From: Lolium rigidum
Taxonomy: Eukaryota; Streptophyta; Magnoliopsida; Poales; Poaceae
Direction: 5' to 3'
Length of the DNA: 64,000 nt
Assembly: GCF_022539505.1 (NCBI RefSeq)
Contig: NC_061510.1
Coordinates: 98,968,292-99,032,291 of the forward strand
Below are positions 45,156-55,136 of this stretch, in pieces. The notes under the pieces were generated by a model, which did not search any database, was not told where the DNA came from, and saw only the letters and a program-made list of their open reading frames with translations. Numbering within the stretch: position 1 is the stretch's first letter; every line of letters begins with the position of its first letter. Position numbers and translations under genes: made by a program.

Positions 45156-47590
45156 GCAGACAGCAATTCCTAGGTAATTGTTATGGCGGTCCTTGTTTGT
45201 TGGTTTGGGAGTCGGCTCTCCAATGAAGAAGCCTTTTTGGTTTGCCATTGTTGTAAGTTCACTACGCATGTTTCTCACTGATGCAGTAAATTAGATTTTC
45301 AAACTTCACGTATATTTTCAGATTCACTGTCGAGTTTCAGTGACCACATATATTATTTGCAATTCTATAGAGTTTCACGTCCAAATTTCAGTAGCCGGTG
45401 TTAATCAGCTGGTTAGTACTACTTATCAACATCCTCGGGATTGATGGGATTCAAATATCTGATTCTTGAATTTGTCACAATACGTTATGTTGACCAAATT
45501 TTAGTTGGGGTTGCATGGGCCCTGTTCTTCAAACCTTAGGCTGACTCACTGCACACTGTGAGCGTGATGGGATGGGCCTAGCTCAACATGGAATTCCCTA
45601 GGAAACTCAAATGCTGAGTTAGCAGCTGCTGTTGAAACTGTAGTACCAGACCAATCATAAACAACTGATCGTTATGCTCAGATATACATGTAGATCCACA
45701 TAAGCATCATATTAACCGCAGTCAGACTAAGGACGTGCTTTGTAAGAAATAATATACACAGTTGTGCCTCACCAAAATGACGCCAAGTTTTCTCATTCAT
45801 GCTTGGGCTGTGGGCTGTGGGCTGGGCCGAGCAAGAAGAAAATTGCTAAGCTATCCCTCCTTAAAGCTCACATGAGCACTTTTCCTTTTCGTCCATAATA
45901 TATTCTCCCAATTATCTTGACACTGCACTGCAGTGGGTCATAGCCAAAGCTGGAATTTCCCTTTCAAAAAGGGTCCAAATTCGGTCTTCTGTTAAATTTC
46001 CCCTTTTACCCTGCATTTTGGTGGACCTTACATATAGGTCGCTCTTTTACTCTGCTTTTGACACTACTAACAGATTATCTGTAAGATTATGACTGACACA
46101 ATAATCCACTATGGTCATTGGGCGAAAAGAGAAGAATCTTATTTAGGTTGAGCCAACATCCTTTGCATCGTTTTTAAAGTTTTGCTGGATATAAAGCATC
46201 CTTATTACATTAGTGCACTAAGGATGAAAAGCATGCAATTATGGGAGTATGGACCTGAGCACGGCATTTCATTTATTTTTTGCTGCAGACTGTTCAAGCA
46301 TAAAGTTCGTGCAATTGATTGGCTCCAATTTGGATCTGCTAGCTTTCTTATCTTCCTACTTTTGTGCTCCCTCTTGAAACCCATTCTTTCCCCAATTGAA
46401 TAGTTAACTGCTAGTCTACAACTGAAAAGAGCTCATGAGTTACGACCGTCCAAAATGATGTTAAGGAATTTGAGATGGCAATACATATGTACCTCAGATA
46501 TAACACCTGTAGATCCTCTCACGGACTGCTAATGTACTACTGAATTTACTGTGTCTTGGAGGAAACATTTCCCAGGCCATCTCAAATTCCTTAACAGTTC
46601 ATGGAAAATACATACATGTTGTTATGTTTGACATTCCAGTCATTCTACGCAAACAAAATGTTTGGGGGTGTTTATAACAAGAGTAAGGTTCCCAAAAACG
46701 TTTTGCAACCTTCTAATATCATGTAGAGTACACCTAATCCATTTAGTAATAAAACAATCATCATTACACGGTACCGAGGTTGATTACATAGCTTCGCTTC
46801 TACGTATGGTTGTACTCTTTGTGAAGAGTTAGTTTTATTACTATCTTTCCTCCATGCTGACAATAATCGTTCCTGAGGTAGTCAGTTGCGAATCTAGACG
46901 AAGAAACCAGCTTCATCTATTATGTGTAATCTTTCACTAAATTAACAAATACAAAGACTAGATTAGTGAAGATCTTGGCATTTCCATTGGGTTCACCTGA
47001 CCCAGTGGTTGTACACCAGCTCCGCCCCACCTTTGTACAATCCTTAGAGCCTGAAATTTTGTAAATTGGTCATCCTTGTTGAGTCCTTCCGGCAAGTTGA
47101 TTTTATTTTATTCTGGACCTGGCGGCTTGCTAATATGTTTTCTTCTTGTACTGTAAAGTTTGTACGTACTTCTACATGTACTTTTATTCCCATTTTTTTG
47201 GCTAAAAACTATGCTACGGACAGTTGTTTGGCCAAACCTTCACCTGAAGCTTAGGTGTTTCTGGAGTTAAGCGACGCCAATAAGTGGGAGCTTACAGATT
47301 GCAATTTTTAATTTTAAACTACGCCCTTTACAGCCTCAGATCTAGCGTTGGTTTCGTTAACTATGTTCGTTCATCCGCACTAGATTATTTTAGCTGACTG
47401 CTAAAGCTAGCTCCATCATCATGATCCTGCACACCCACACCAGCATATGATTCTCGTACTCACTTTTGTTTTGGAAAATCCAGTAGCATATATCACCTAG
47501 TATTAAAAATAAATGCTCTTTCTAAACATATTCGCATAATTACCATTTAGAACATCCAGTCACGGCTCCAATAGCCCTCTCAAGATGGCT
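45156..47590. other. gene-poor spacer between RPL4 and the LINE
   Basis: The RPL4 3' UTR comes first. After that the DNA is AT-rich with only short frames. The one structured item is the 20-bp inverted repeat at 46460-46595. I see no gene. Confidence 0.5.
46460..46595. repeat. perfect 20-bp inverted repeat
   Basis: GTTAAGGAATTTGAGATGGC (46460-46479) and GCCATCTCAAATTCCTTAAC (46576-46595) are exact reverse complements 96 bp apart. Size and form fit a small MITE. No target duplication is obvious. Confidence 0.75.
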
Positions 47591-48022
47591 ATTTTTTTCG
47601 AAATAGGGGAAATATCACCCCAGGGGCTTTTTTTTATTAGATTATTCACAACAACTTACAAGAGCAATACAAAAGATCAAACTCGAAATCACCTCGCTAA
47701 ACCTACAGATGGATGAAGGGGGTGACAATTCACCAACTCACATCAACCAAAAACCAAATGCCTTCCCAGGCCACTCAATAGCAGATGAGAAGCACATCCT
47801 GTCAAGCAGACTCTCTCAGCATACGCCAACGCACACGCCATAGAAGTTGCTACCGCCGTCTTCCTCGACTCCATCTTCAAGAGAGATTATCACATTGACC
47901 ATGCCAGGCCTGCCATCGATGCCGCCACGGCGCCAAACGATTCCACCATCCTGCGCGAGTCCATCACACTGCATCTGTCCCGAGACACCACTGCACCATG
48001 TCGCGGCGAGTCGACGACGCCG

Positions 48023-51000
48023 TCACAGCAAAAGCACACCGCTCCACCTCGGCACCACCTGAAAGTGCATGNNNNNNNNNNNNNNNNNNNNNNNNNNNNN
48101 NNNNNNNNNNNNNNNNNNNNNNNNNNNNNNNNNNNNNNNNNNNNNNNNNNNNNNNNNNNNNNNNNNNNNNNCATGTATCTCCTCATTAAAAGAAGCATCT
48201 ACATTTAGCTTAATTTGGCGAGGCTCGGGTTTCGTCCATACCTTTTTGCTATGCGGCCCTTTCTTGCCGACAGCAGCTGCATTTGATGTAATTGAGAGAA
48301 TAGAGTGAATGCATTTAAACAAGGGGGGAACCTCTTCATTGTGAGTTCTTCGCCGCCTCAACCACCACAGATACCAGCATGCCACAGAGATGAGTTCCTT
48401 CACCTTAATGTGGTCATAGCCGGGTACCAGGATGTCATTTCCCTTAATAATGTGTTCTAGAATAGCTGATCCCGCTCTATCAGTATACATAGCATCTTCA
48501 ATAATATCTGAAAGTCCTAATTGCATCCACACTTCTTGGGCTTTTGGACACCGAAATAGGAGATGAACAATATCTTCCGCAGCCATATTACAGATCGGAC
48601 AAGATCCATTGTTACCAATATGGCGATTAGCCAGGATCCCTTTTAGTGGTAGAATACCATGTAACGATCTCCATATAAAAATCTTGATTTTACTTGGTAC
48701 CTGCAGTCTCCAAACATTTCTCCAAACCGGGTTATTTGCTGAACTCCCCGGGAGGGCTAACTGATAAGCCCTTGGCCCAAACTGATGCTTCCATTGGAGA
48801 TGATAACCAGAACGGACAGCATATTTTCCATGTTTTGTATAATGCCAAGCAATAAAATCACTGAAGCCCTGTGTATTGATTGGTATTTGAAGAATCCGTC
48901 CGACATCTACCGCGAAGAAAATACTATTAAGGAGTTCCTCATCCCAGGATCCCGTGAGAGGGCTAATCAGATCACAAACCTTGGAGACCACTGCGTTTCC
49001 TCTTGGTGTAACAATTTTCCGATCCGTACTAGTCGGTATCCAGGGATCAGACCATATATTAATTGACTCCCCATCACCCACTCTCCAGATGATTCCCCTT
49101 TTGAGAATTGGGATCCCAGCAAGAATACTCTGCCAGGTGAAAGAAGACCCAGCCTTAGGCCCAGCTTTTAGAATATCCCCATCCGGATAATATTTCGCTC
49201 GTAGAACACGAGCACATAGAGAATCTGGTTCATTGATTAGTCTCCAACTCTGTTTTGCAAGCATAGCAAGATTAAAGGAATGAAAATCTCTAAAGCCCAT
49301 ACCTCCATCATTCTTAGGATAGCATAATTTCCACCAAGCATACCAATGCATCTTATTACTATTTTCATCATCACCCCACCAGAACTGGGATATGGCGTCC
49401 ATCATTCTTTTGCAGACACTCTTAGGTATTTGGAACACTGACATTGCATAAACTGGAATTGCCTGAGCCACTGCCTTAAGTAAAATTTCTTTACCTCCAA
49501 TAGAGAGAAGTTTTTCTTTCCATCCATTTATCCTCTGAATAATCCTTTCAACAAAATGCAAGAAACAGTCACTTCTATCCGCACCTACAATCGCTGGTAG
49601 GCCAAGATATTTGTCTGATATAGCCTCTGTATCAATGTGTAAGGCTTGGCAAATTTCTGCTCTAATCAACACATTAGTATTAGGGGAAAAGAAAATACTT
49701 GATTTAGCTAAACTCACCAACTGTCCCGAGTTCGCACAGTAAGTATCCAGAACTTGTTGCAAGGAAGTTGCATTAGTCATATCTGCCTTCATGAGGATAA
49801 GGGAATCATCAGCAAATAAGAGATGTGAAACTGATGGTGCATTTCTGCACACCCTGACCCCATCGATGCCACCAACTTCTTCTTCATACAACAATAAACT
49901 AGATAAACCTTCCGCGCAGAGAAGGAACAAATAAGGAGATAGCGGATCACCCTGTCGCAAGCCTCTAGTTGGAATAAACATGTCCGTATCTTCAGAATTA
50001 AACCTCACATGGTACCGTACCAACCTAACACAGGCCATGATAAGAAGAATCCATCTTTCAGAAAAGCCCAATTTTCTCATCATCTTCTCCAGGAAAATCC
50101 ATTCAACGCGGTCATATGCTTTGTGCATATCTAATTTAACTGCACAGAAACCATTAGAACCTGCTCTCTTGTTCTTAATCGAATGTACACAATCGTAGGC
50201 TACCAGAACATTATCTGTAATGAGACGGCCAGGGACAAAGGCACTCTGAGTTGGAGATATTACTTCAGGGAGAATATCCTTAAGGCGTACTGACAACATC
50301 TTAGATATAATTTTGTAAATAACGTTGCAGAGACTTATAGGCCTGAACTGAGTGACCACCTCCGGATCATCCACTTTTGGAATAAGAACCACCGTAGTAT
50401 CGTTCCAGCCATTCGGAATTACTCCACTGTTAAGAGCATTCAAAATTTCTGTTGTTATCTCCCCTCCACAAACACTCCAAAACTTCTTATAGAACACTGC
50501 GTGGAGCCCATCCGGGCCAGGGGCCTTATAGTCCCCGATGCTAAACACTGCAACTCTGACATCTTCTGCTGAAAATGGCCTCAGGAGTTTTTCATTCATA
50601 TCTTCTGTAATCCTAGGTTGAATTTTATCCAGGAATGCCTCATCCACCTCCTGAACCTCCGAAGAAAAGAGATTAGCAAAATAATCATATATAAGAGGTT
50701 TTAGAGGTTCCGTACCCTCCACCCAATCGCCATTGCTGTTTTTTAACTTCTTGATATAATTTTTCTTCCGCCGGGCTGAAGCAAAATTGTGGAAGAATGA
50801 AGTATTGCGATCACCCATTTGCAACCAGTTTGCTCTTGAACGCTGTAGCCAGTGCACTTCCTCCTGTTCAAGAAGGATTTCAATTAAATTTGCAGATTCC
50901 TTAGCTTTTTTCTCATTATCATCAGTCATTGGACCAGACAGTGCCTTATCTAGCTCACGTTGCGCTTTTCGTAGACGCCGCTTAGGCCTTTTTAACACCT

Positions 51001-51862
51001 TACTATCCCATTTATGGAGAGCCTGGTGCATGTGATTAAGCTTGGCCAAGACGCCATCCGTTGTAGCTAGGCCTGCAGCATCCCAAGCACGCTGAACTTC
51101 CTCTCTAAATCCTTCTTCCTTCAGCCATCTTCCTTCAAAACGTTTCAAATTATTTTTATTTGAGATCACCATTGGTTGATATTCAGTATCAAGCAAGATC
51201 GGCCTGTGATCAGACCGCATATACTCTAGATGAGTCAGAACAGCATCCGGGTGCATTACCGACCACGACCCAGTGGCAACCACCCGATCAAGACGCTCTC
51301 TTATCCTTCCTCGCTTCCACGTGAAAGGATCACCTGAGAATCCAATATCCTCCAAGCCGCAATCATCCAAAGCACTGCGAAACGCCTGCATACAATTCTG
51401 TGGACGAGGATTCCCGCCTTCTTTTTCATGGGAGAAGAGAATTTCATTGAAATCGCCAATAATAACCCACGGTAGATTCGAATTGTTCTTAATCTCTCTT
51501 AGCTTATCCCAAGTTTTATATTTATCTTCCCATCTAGGCTCCCCATAGATCCCCGTAAGCCTCCATATTTTGCCTGGATTTTCAATCACCTTAACATCAA
51601 TATACTTTGGAGCCGAATATATTTGTTGAATAGTAATTTCCTTCTTCCAGAACATAAGAATACCACCGCTCCTACCATTGCTAGGATTGACAATTTTGAA
51701 ATCCATGTTTAACCTCTTCCTCAGACAATCTGCCGGATACGCGTCAAGGTGTGTTTCCGACAAAAACATCACCTCGGGGTCACATCGCCTCTTCACATCG
51801 GCGAGAGCTCGAACTGTCGGGGTGTTACCCAAACCCTGACAGTTCAGTCCCAAGATCCTCAT
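48023..51862 (-). CDS. LINE ORF2: endonuclease, reverse transcriptase, RNase H
   Basis: This polyprotein nicks target DNA and copies the element RNA. The N-terminus MRILGLNCQGLGNT opens an APE-type endonuclease with VIIGDFNEIL (about residue 137) and MRSDHRPIL. The reverse transcriptase follows: FRPISLCNVIYKIISKML, AVKLDMHKAYDRVEW, TRGLRQGDPLSPYLF, and the catalytic LLFADDSLI near residue 683. A zinc-knuckle region (NPVWRNVWRLQVPSKIKIF, then CPICNMAAEDIVHLLFRCPK) comes before an RNase H start (PRQIKLNVDASFNEEIH), which runs into the assembly gap. The reading after the gap is not reliable. The start codon overlaps the ORF1 stop (ATGA). Confidence 0.92.
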   Translation of the reverse strand: MRILGLNCQGLGNTPTVRALADVKRRCDPEVMFLSETHLDAYPADCLRKRLNMDFKIVNPSNGRSGGILMFWKKEITIQQIYSAPKYIDVKVIENPGKIWRLTGIYGEPRWEDKYKTWDKLREIKNNSNLPWVIIGDFNEILFSHEKEGGNPRPQNCMQAFRSALDDCGLEDIGFSGDPFTWKRGRIRERLDRVVATGSWSVMHPDAVLTHLEYMRSDHRPILLDTEYQPMVISNKNNLKRFEGRWLKEEGFREEVQRAWDAAGLATTDGVLAKLNHMHQALHKWDSKVLKRPKRRLRKAQRELDKALSGPMTDDNEKKAKESANLIEILLEQEEVHWLQRSRANWLQMGDRNTSFFHNFASARRKKNYIKKLKNSNGDWVEGTEPLKPLIYDYFANLFSSEVQEVDEAFLDKIQPRITEDMNEKLLRPFSAEDVRVAVFSIGDYKAPGPDGLHAVFYKKFWSVCGGEITTEILNALNSGVIPNGWNDTTVVLIPKVDDPEVVTQFRPISLCNVIYKIISKMLSVRLKDILPEVISPTQSAFVPGRLITDNVLVAYDCVHSIKNKRAGSNGFCAVKLDMHKAYDRVEWIFLEKMMRKLGFSERWILLIMACVRLVRYHVRFNSEDTDMFIPTRGLRQGDPLSPYLFLLCAEGLSSLLLYEEEVGGIDGVRVCRNAPSVSHLLFADDSLILMKADMTNATSLQQVLDTYCANSGQLVSLAKSSIFFSPNTNVLIRAEICQALHIDTEAISDKYLGLPAIVGADRSDCFLHFVERIIQRINGWKEKLLSIGGKEILLKAVAQAIPVYAMSVFQIPKSVCKRMMDAISQFWWGDDENSNKMHWYAWWKLCYPKNDGGMGFRDFHSFNLAMLAKQSWRLINEPDSLCARVLRAKYYPDGDILKAGPKAGSSFTWQSILAGIPILKRGIIWRVGDGESINIWSDPWIPTSTDRKIVTPRGNAVVSKVCDLISPLTGSWDEELLNSIFFAVDVGRILQIPINTQGFSDFIAWHYTKHGKYAVRSGYHLQWKHQFGPRAYQLALPGSSANNPVWRNVWRLQVPSKIKIFIWRSLHGILPLKGILANRHIGNNGSCPICNMAAEDIVHLLFRCPKAQEVWMQLGLSDIIEDAMYTDRAGSAILEHIIKGNDILVPGYDHIKVKELISVACWYLWWLRRRRTHNEEVPPLFKCIHSILSITSNAAAVGKKGPHSKKVWTKPEPRQIKLNVDASFNEEIHXXXXXXXXXXXXXXXXXXXXXXXXXXXXXXXXXXMHFQVVPRWSGVLLL
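48072..48171. other. assembly gap (100 N)
   Basis: Exactly 100 N, the usual placeholder length, so the real size is unknown. It falls inside the LINE RNase H region. The short motif CATG occurs on both edges. Confidence 0.98.
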
Positions 51863-53115
51863 TGCGACCGGACGGAGCCCTCAAGGGACCCCGCCGATCC
51901 TAGTGAAGTGGAGTCAGCTCCAACCTTCTTTGTTCTTTTTTTCCGATCTTTTCCTTCATCAACCTCAATATCATCAGTAAGAGTCTGTCCTTCTATAGTC
52001 ATAGCCCCTGCAAGATTGTCTTTGTCATTTTCCTTATCTACTTCAGCATCAGATAAGTCCTCCCCATTCATATCCAGAGATCTTTTTGCATTTGGATTTG
52101 GGGTCTCACGTGAATCAACCTCCATCTCCTTCGTTTTCCCTGGACTTGAAGCAGTATCCTCTAGGTCTCCATCTATCGGCAGGGATTTTTGGACGATTGC
52201 ATTATGCCTCCAGGGAGTCATTATCGCATGTCCTCTCCCAACATGCTCAGTTCCTCTACCAAACCTTGCTCCGTCCCAACCACGGCCGGATCTGCCACTC
52301 CCGCTGCCACGACCTCCTCCACGACCCAAAGCGCGGCCGTGCCATGTCTCCCAATCTGCTTTCAAGAAGTCACCCCATTTAAGCTGTGTCTCATCATGCT
52401 CACCTGAGCCACATTCTAGATGGGTATGCCCAAAGAATCCGCAAGCCCCACAGAACCTAGGAATTTTCTCGTATTTCACTTGATAAAATTCACGTTGACC
52501 ACTTCTAGAGATAGTTACAAACCGGGCCAAAACCTTCCTGACATCCAACTTTATTAGAACTCGAACAAAATTTCCCATGCCATTCGTATTAGTCTCCACT
52601 TTGAGAGCCTTTCCAACTTTGTTCTCTGTAAGGTTCTTGATTAGAGCTTCACTACGGTATCCAATTGGCAATTTGTGGATTTGAACCCAGGTACTGAAGT
52701 AGTTTAGGTCAATCAAATCAGGCGACATTAGTCCGTCATACTCCTCGATACAAACAGCGTTCTGTCGAAATAACCAAGGCCCTCCATCCTTAACTTTAAG
52801 CCAATCTCCCAAACAGAAACATTGTACTGTAAAAAGATTTCCCTCTATATGGCGAAACTCAATTTGCTGTGCCGGAGACCAAGCGTTCCTCATATGTTGC
52901 TCAAAAGTAAGAGGGCTAAAAGGATTTGTTGTATGTACCTTGACCAAGGCCATCCACTTCAGTCCTTGTTTCGGAGCTGATTGCTCTTCCTCAAACACTA
53001 AATCATCAAGTTCATCTTCTTCAATACCCAGGCGGTGCATCATCTCTCCAATCGTCTCGTCCTTCTTGCATCCAGACCCGCTGGCTTGGTTCGAAGATTG
53101 CTCCGGCGTCGCCAT
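51859..53115 (-). CDS. LINE ORF1: nucleic-acid-binding protein (DUF4283, CCHC zinc knuckle)
   Basis: 418 residues. The N-terminal part (ALVKVHTTNPFSPLTFEQHM to LPIGYRSEALIKNL) matches the DUF4283 fold seen in plant LINE ORF1. The zinc knuckle reads CGACGFFGHTHLEC (about residue 220). A Gly/Arg-rich RNA-binding stretch (GRGGGRGSGSGRSGRG) follows, then an acidic and finally a basic tail (KDRKKRTKKVG). The protein is expected to coat element RNA. Its stop TGA overlaps the ORF2 start by four bases. Confidence 0.88.
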   Translation of the reverse strand: MATPEQSSNQASGSGCKKDETIGEMMHRLGIEEDELDDLVFEEEQSAPKQGLKWMALVKVHTTNPFSPLTFEQHMRNAWSPAQQIEFRHIEGNLFTVQCFCLGDWLKVKDGGPWLFRQNAVCIEEYDGLMSPDLIDLNYFSTWVQIHKLPIGYRSEALIKNLTENKVGKALKVETNTNGMGNFVRVLIKLDVRKVLARFVTISRSGQREFYQVKYEKIPRFCGACGFFGHTHLECGSGEHDETQLKWGDFLKADWETWHGRALGRGGGRGSGSGRSGRGWDGARFGRGTEHVGRGHAIMTPWRHNAIVQKSLPIDGDLEDTASSPGKTKEMEVDSRETPNPNAKRSLDMNGEDLSDAEVDKENDKDNLAGAMTIEGQTLTDDIEVDEGKDRKKRTKKVGADSTSLGSAGSLEGSVRSQ

Positions 53116-53289
53116 GGAAAACCACCAGAGGAACCCGAGGGAAACAGCGAATAAACCAGCCCCGTCCTTCCCCAGATCAGAAGCCTCCGAAATCGATCTG
53201 AGAACGATTGTTTTCGGACCTCACCTCCGACGGATCACGGCGGCGGAGTCGTAAACCCTAGTCGCTCTGTCGCCAGAGCGCTAGGTCGA

Positions 53290-55136
53290 AGCGGTATGAT
53301 TTAAAGCAACGATCAAGATCTTATTGATGCTTGTCTTGAAAGTACTATTCATGAAAAGTTTTGCTATATGATTCATTTGTTTAGTCATTATCTTTGTTAG
53401 CAATCTTTTGTTCAGATCACTCCATTCATCTCATATGCTTTACAATAATGTTGATCAAGATTATGTTGGTAGCATGTCACTTCAGAAATTATTTGTGTTA
53501 TCGTTACCTACTCGAGGACGAGTAGGAACTAAGCTTGAGGATGCTTGATACGTCGCAAACGTATCTATAATTTCTTATGTTTCATGCTACTTTTATGACA
53601 ATACTTGAATGTTTTATACATACTTTACATCATTATTACACATTTTCCGACACTAACCTATTAACAAGATGCCGAAGTGCCAGTTGCTGTTTTCTGCTGT
53701 TTTTGGTTTCAGAAATCCTAGTAAGGAAATATTCTCGGAATTGGACGAAATCAACGCCCAGGGGCCTATTTTTACACGAAGCTTCCAGAAGACCGAAAGG
53801 GAGACGAAGTGGGGCCATGAGGGGGCCACACAGCAGGGCGGCGCGGCCTGGCCCCTGGCCGCGCGGCCCTGGTGTGTGGGGCCCTCGTGCCGCCACTTGA
53901 CCTACCCTTCCGCCTACAAATAGCCTTCGTCGCAAAACCCCCTGTACCGAGAGCCACGATACGGAAAACCTTCCAGAGACGCCGCCGTCACGAATCCCAT
54001 CTCGGGGGATTCAGGAGATCGCCTCCGGCACCCTGCCGGAGAGGGGAATCATCACCGGGAGGGGCTCTACATCATCATGCCCGCCTCCGGATTGATGCGT
54101 GAGTAGTTCATCCTTGGACTATGGGTCCATAGCAGTAGCTAGATGGTTGTCTTCTCCGCTTGTGCTATCATTGTTTAGATCTTGTGAGCTGCCTAACATG
54201 ATCAAGATCATCTATTTGTAATGCTACATGTTGTGTTTGGCGGGATCCGATGAATATAGAATATTATGTTAAGTTGATTATCAATCTATCATATATGTGT
54301 TGTTTATGTTCTTGCATGCTCTCCGTTGCTAGTAGAGGCTCTGGCCAAGTTGATACTTGTAACTCCAAGAGGGGGTATTTATGCTCGATAGTGGGTTCAT
54401 GCCTCATTGAATACGGGACAGTGACAGAAAGTTCTAAGGTTGTGGATGTGCTGTTGCCACTAGGGATAATACATTGATGCTTTGTCTAAGGATATTTGTG
54501 TTGATTACATTACGCACCATACTTAATGCAATTATCTCGTTGTTTACAACTTAATACCGGAAGGGGTTCGGATGATAACCTCGAAGGTGGATTATTTAGG
54601 CATAGATGCATGCTTGGATAGCGGTCTATGTAATTTGTCGTAATGCCCTGATTAAATCACATAGTAATCATCGTTGATATGTATTGAATCTTTATTTGTC
54701 AATTGCCCGCCTGTAATTTGTTCACCCAGCATGTTAGTTATCTTATTGGAGAGACACCACTAGTGAACTGTGGACCCCGGTCCATTCTTTTACATCTGAA
54801 TACATTCTACTGCAATCTCTGTTTTTACTGTTCTTTGCAAACAAACACCATTTTCCACTCGATACGTTTAATCCTTTGTTTTCAGCAAGACGGTGAGATT
54901 GAAAACCTCACTGTTACGTTGGGGCAAAGTACTTTGATTGTGTTGTGCAGGTTCCACGTTGGCGCCGGTTTCACTGGTGTTGCGCCGCACTACATTCCTC
55001 CACCAACAACCTTCACGTGCTTCTTGGCTCCTACTGGTTCGATAACCTTGGTTTCTTTCTGAGGGAAAACTTGCTGCTGTGCGCATCACACCTTCCTCTT
55101 GGGGTTCCCAACGGACGTGTACATCTACGCGCATCA
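53290..55136 (+). mobile_element. Gypsy-type 3' end: internal remnant plus LTR
   Basis: The LTR starts TGATACGTCGCAAACGTATC at 53546 and ends ACGCGCATCA at 55136 (1591 bp, TG..CA). Just before it lies a purine-rich tract (GAACTAAGCTTGAGGATGC) serving as the second-strand primer site, and about 250 bp of internal sequence starting near 53290, where the LINE ends. The 5' LTR and coding region are missing. The LTR start and the motif CGTATCTATAATTTC are typical of a common Triticeae Gypsy group. No protein domain survives. Confidence 0.78.

Larger units (their letters stand above)
47593..53282 (-). mobile_element. LINE retrotransposon, nearly complete
   Basis: On the minus strand the order is a GC-rich 5' UTR (about 53282-53116), ORF1, ORF2, a 3' UTR, and a short A run next to CTATTTCG (plus-strand T run near 47592-47598). 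Both ORFs are open over almost their full length, so the copy is young. The 100-N gap at 48072-48171 breaks the RNase H end. I could not find matching target duplications at the two ends. Confidence 0.88.

Noticed and set aside
53282..53330. TCAAGAT near both LINE ends as a target duplication
   Set aside because: Only seven bases match (about 47579 and 53309), they are not adjacent to the element ends, and the flanks disagree.
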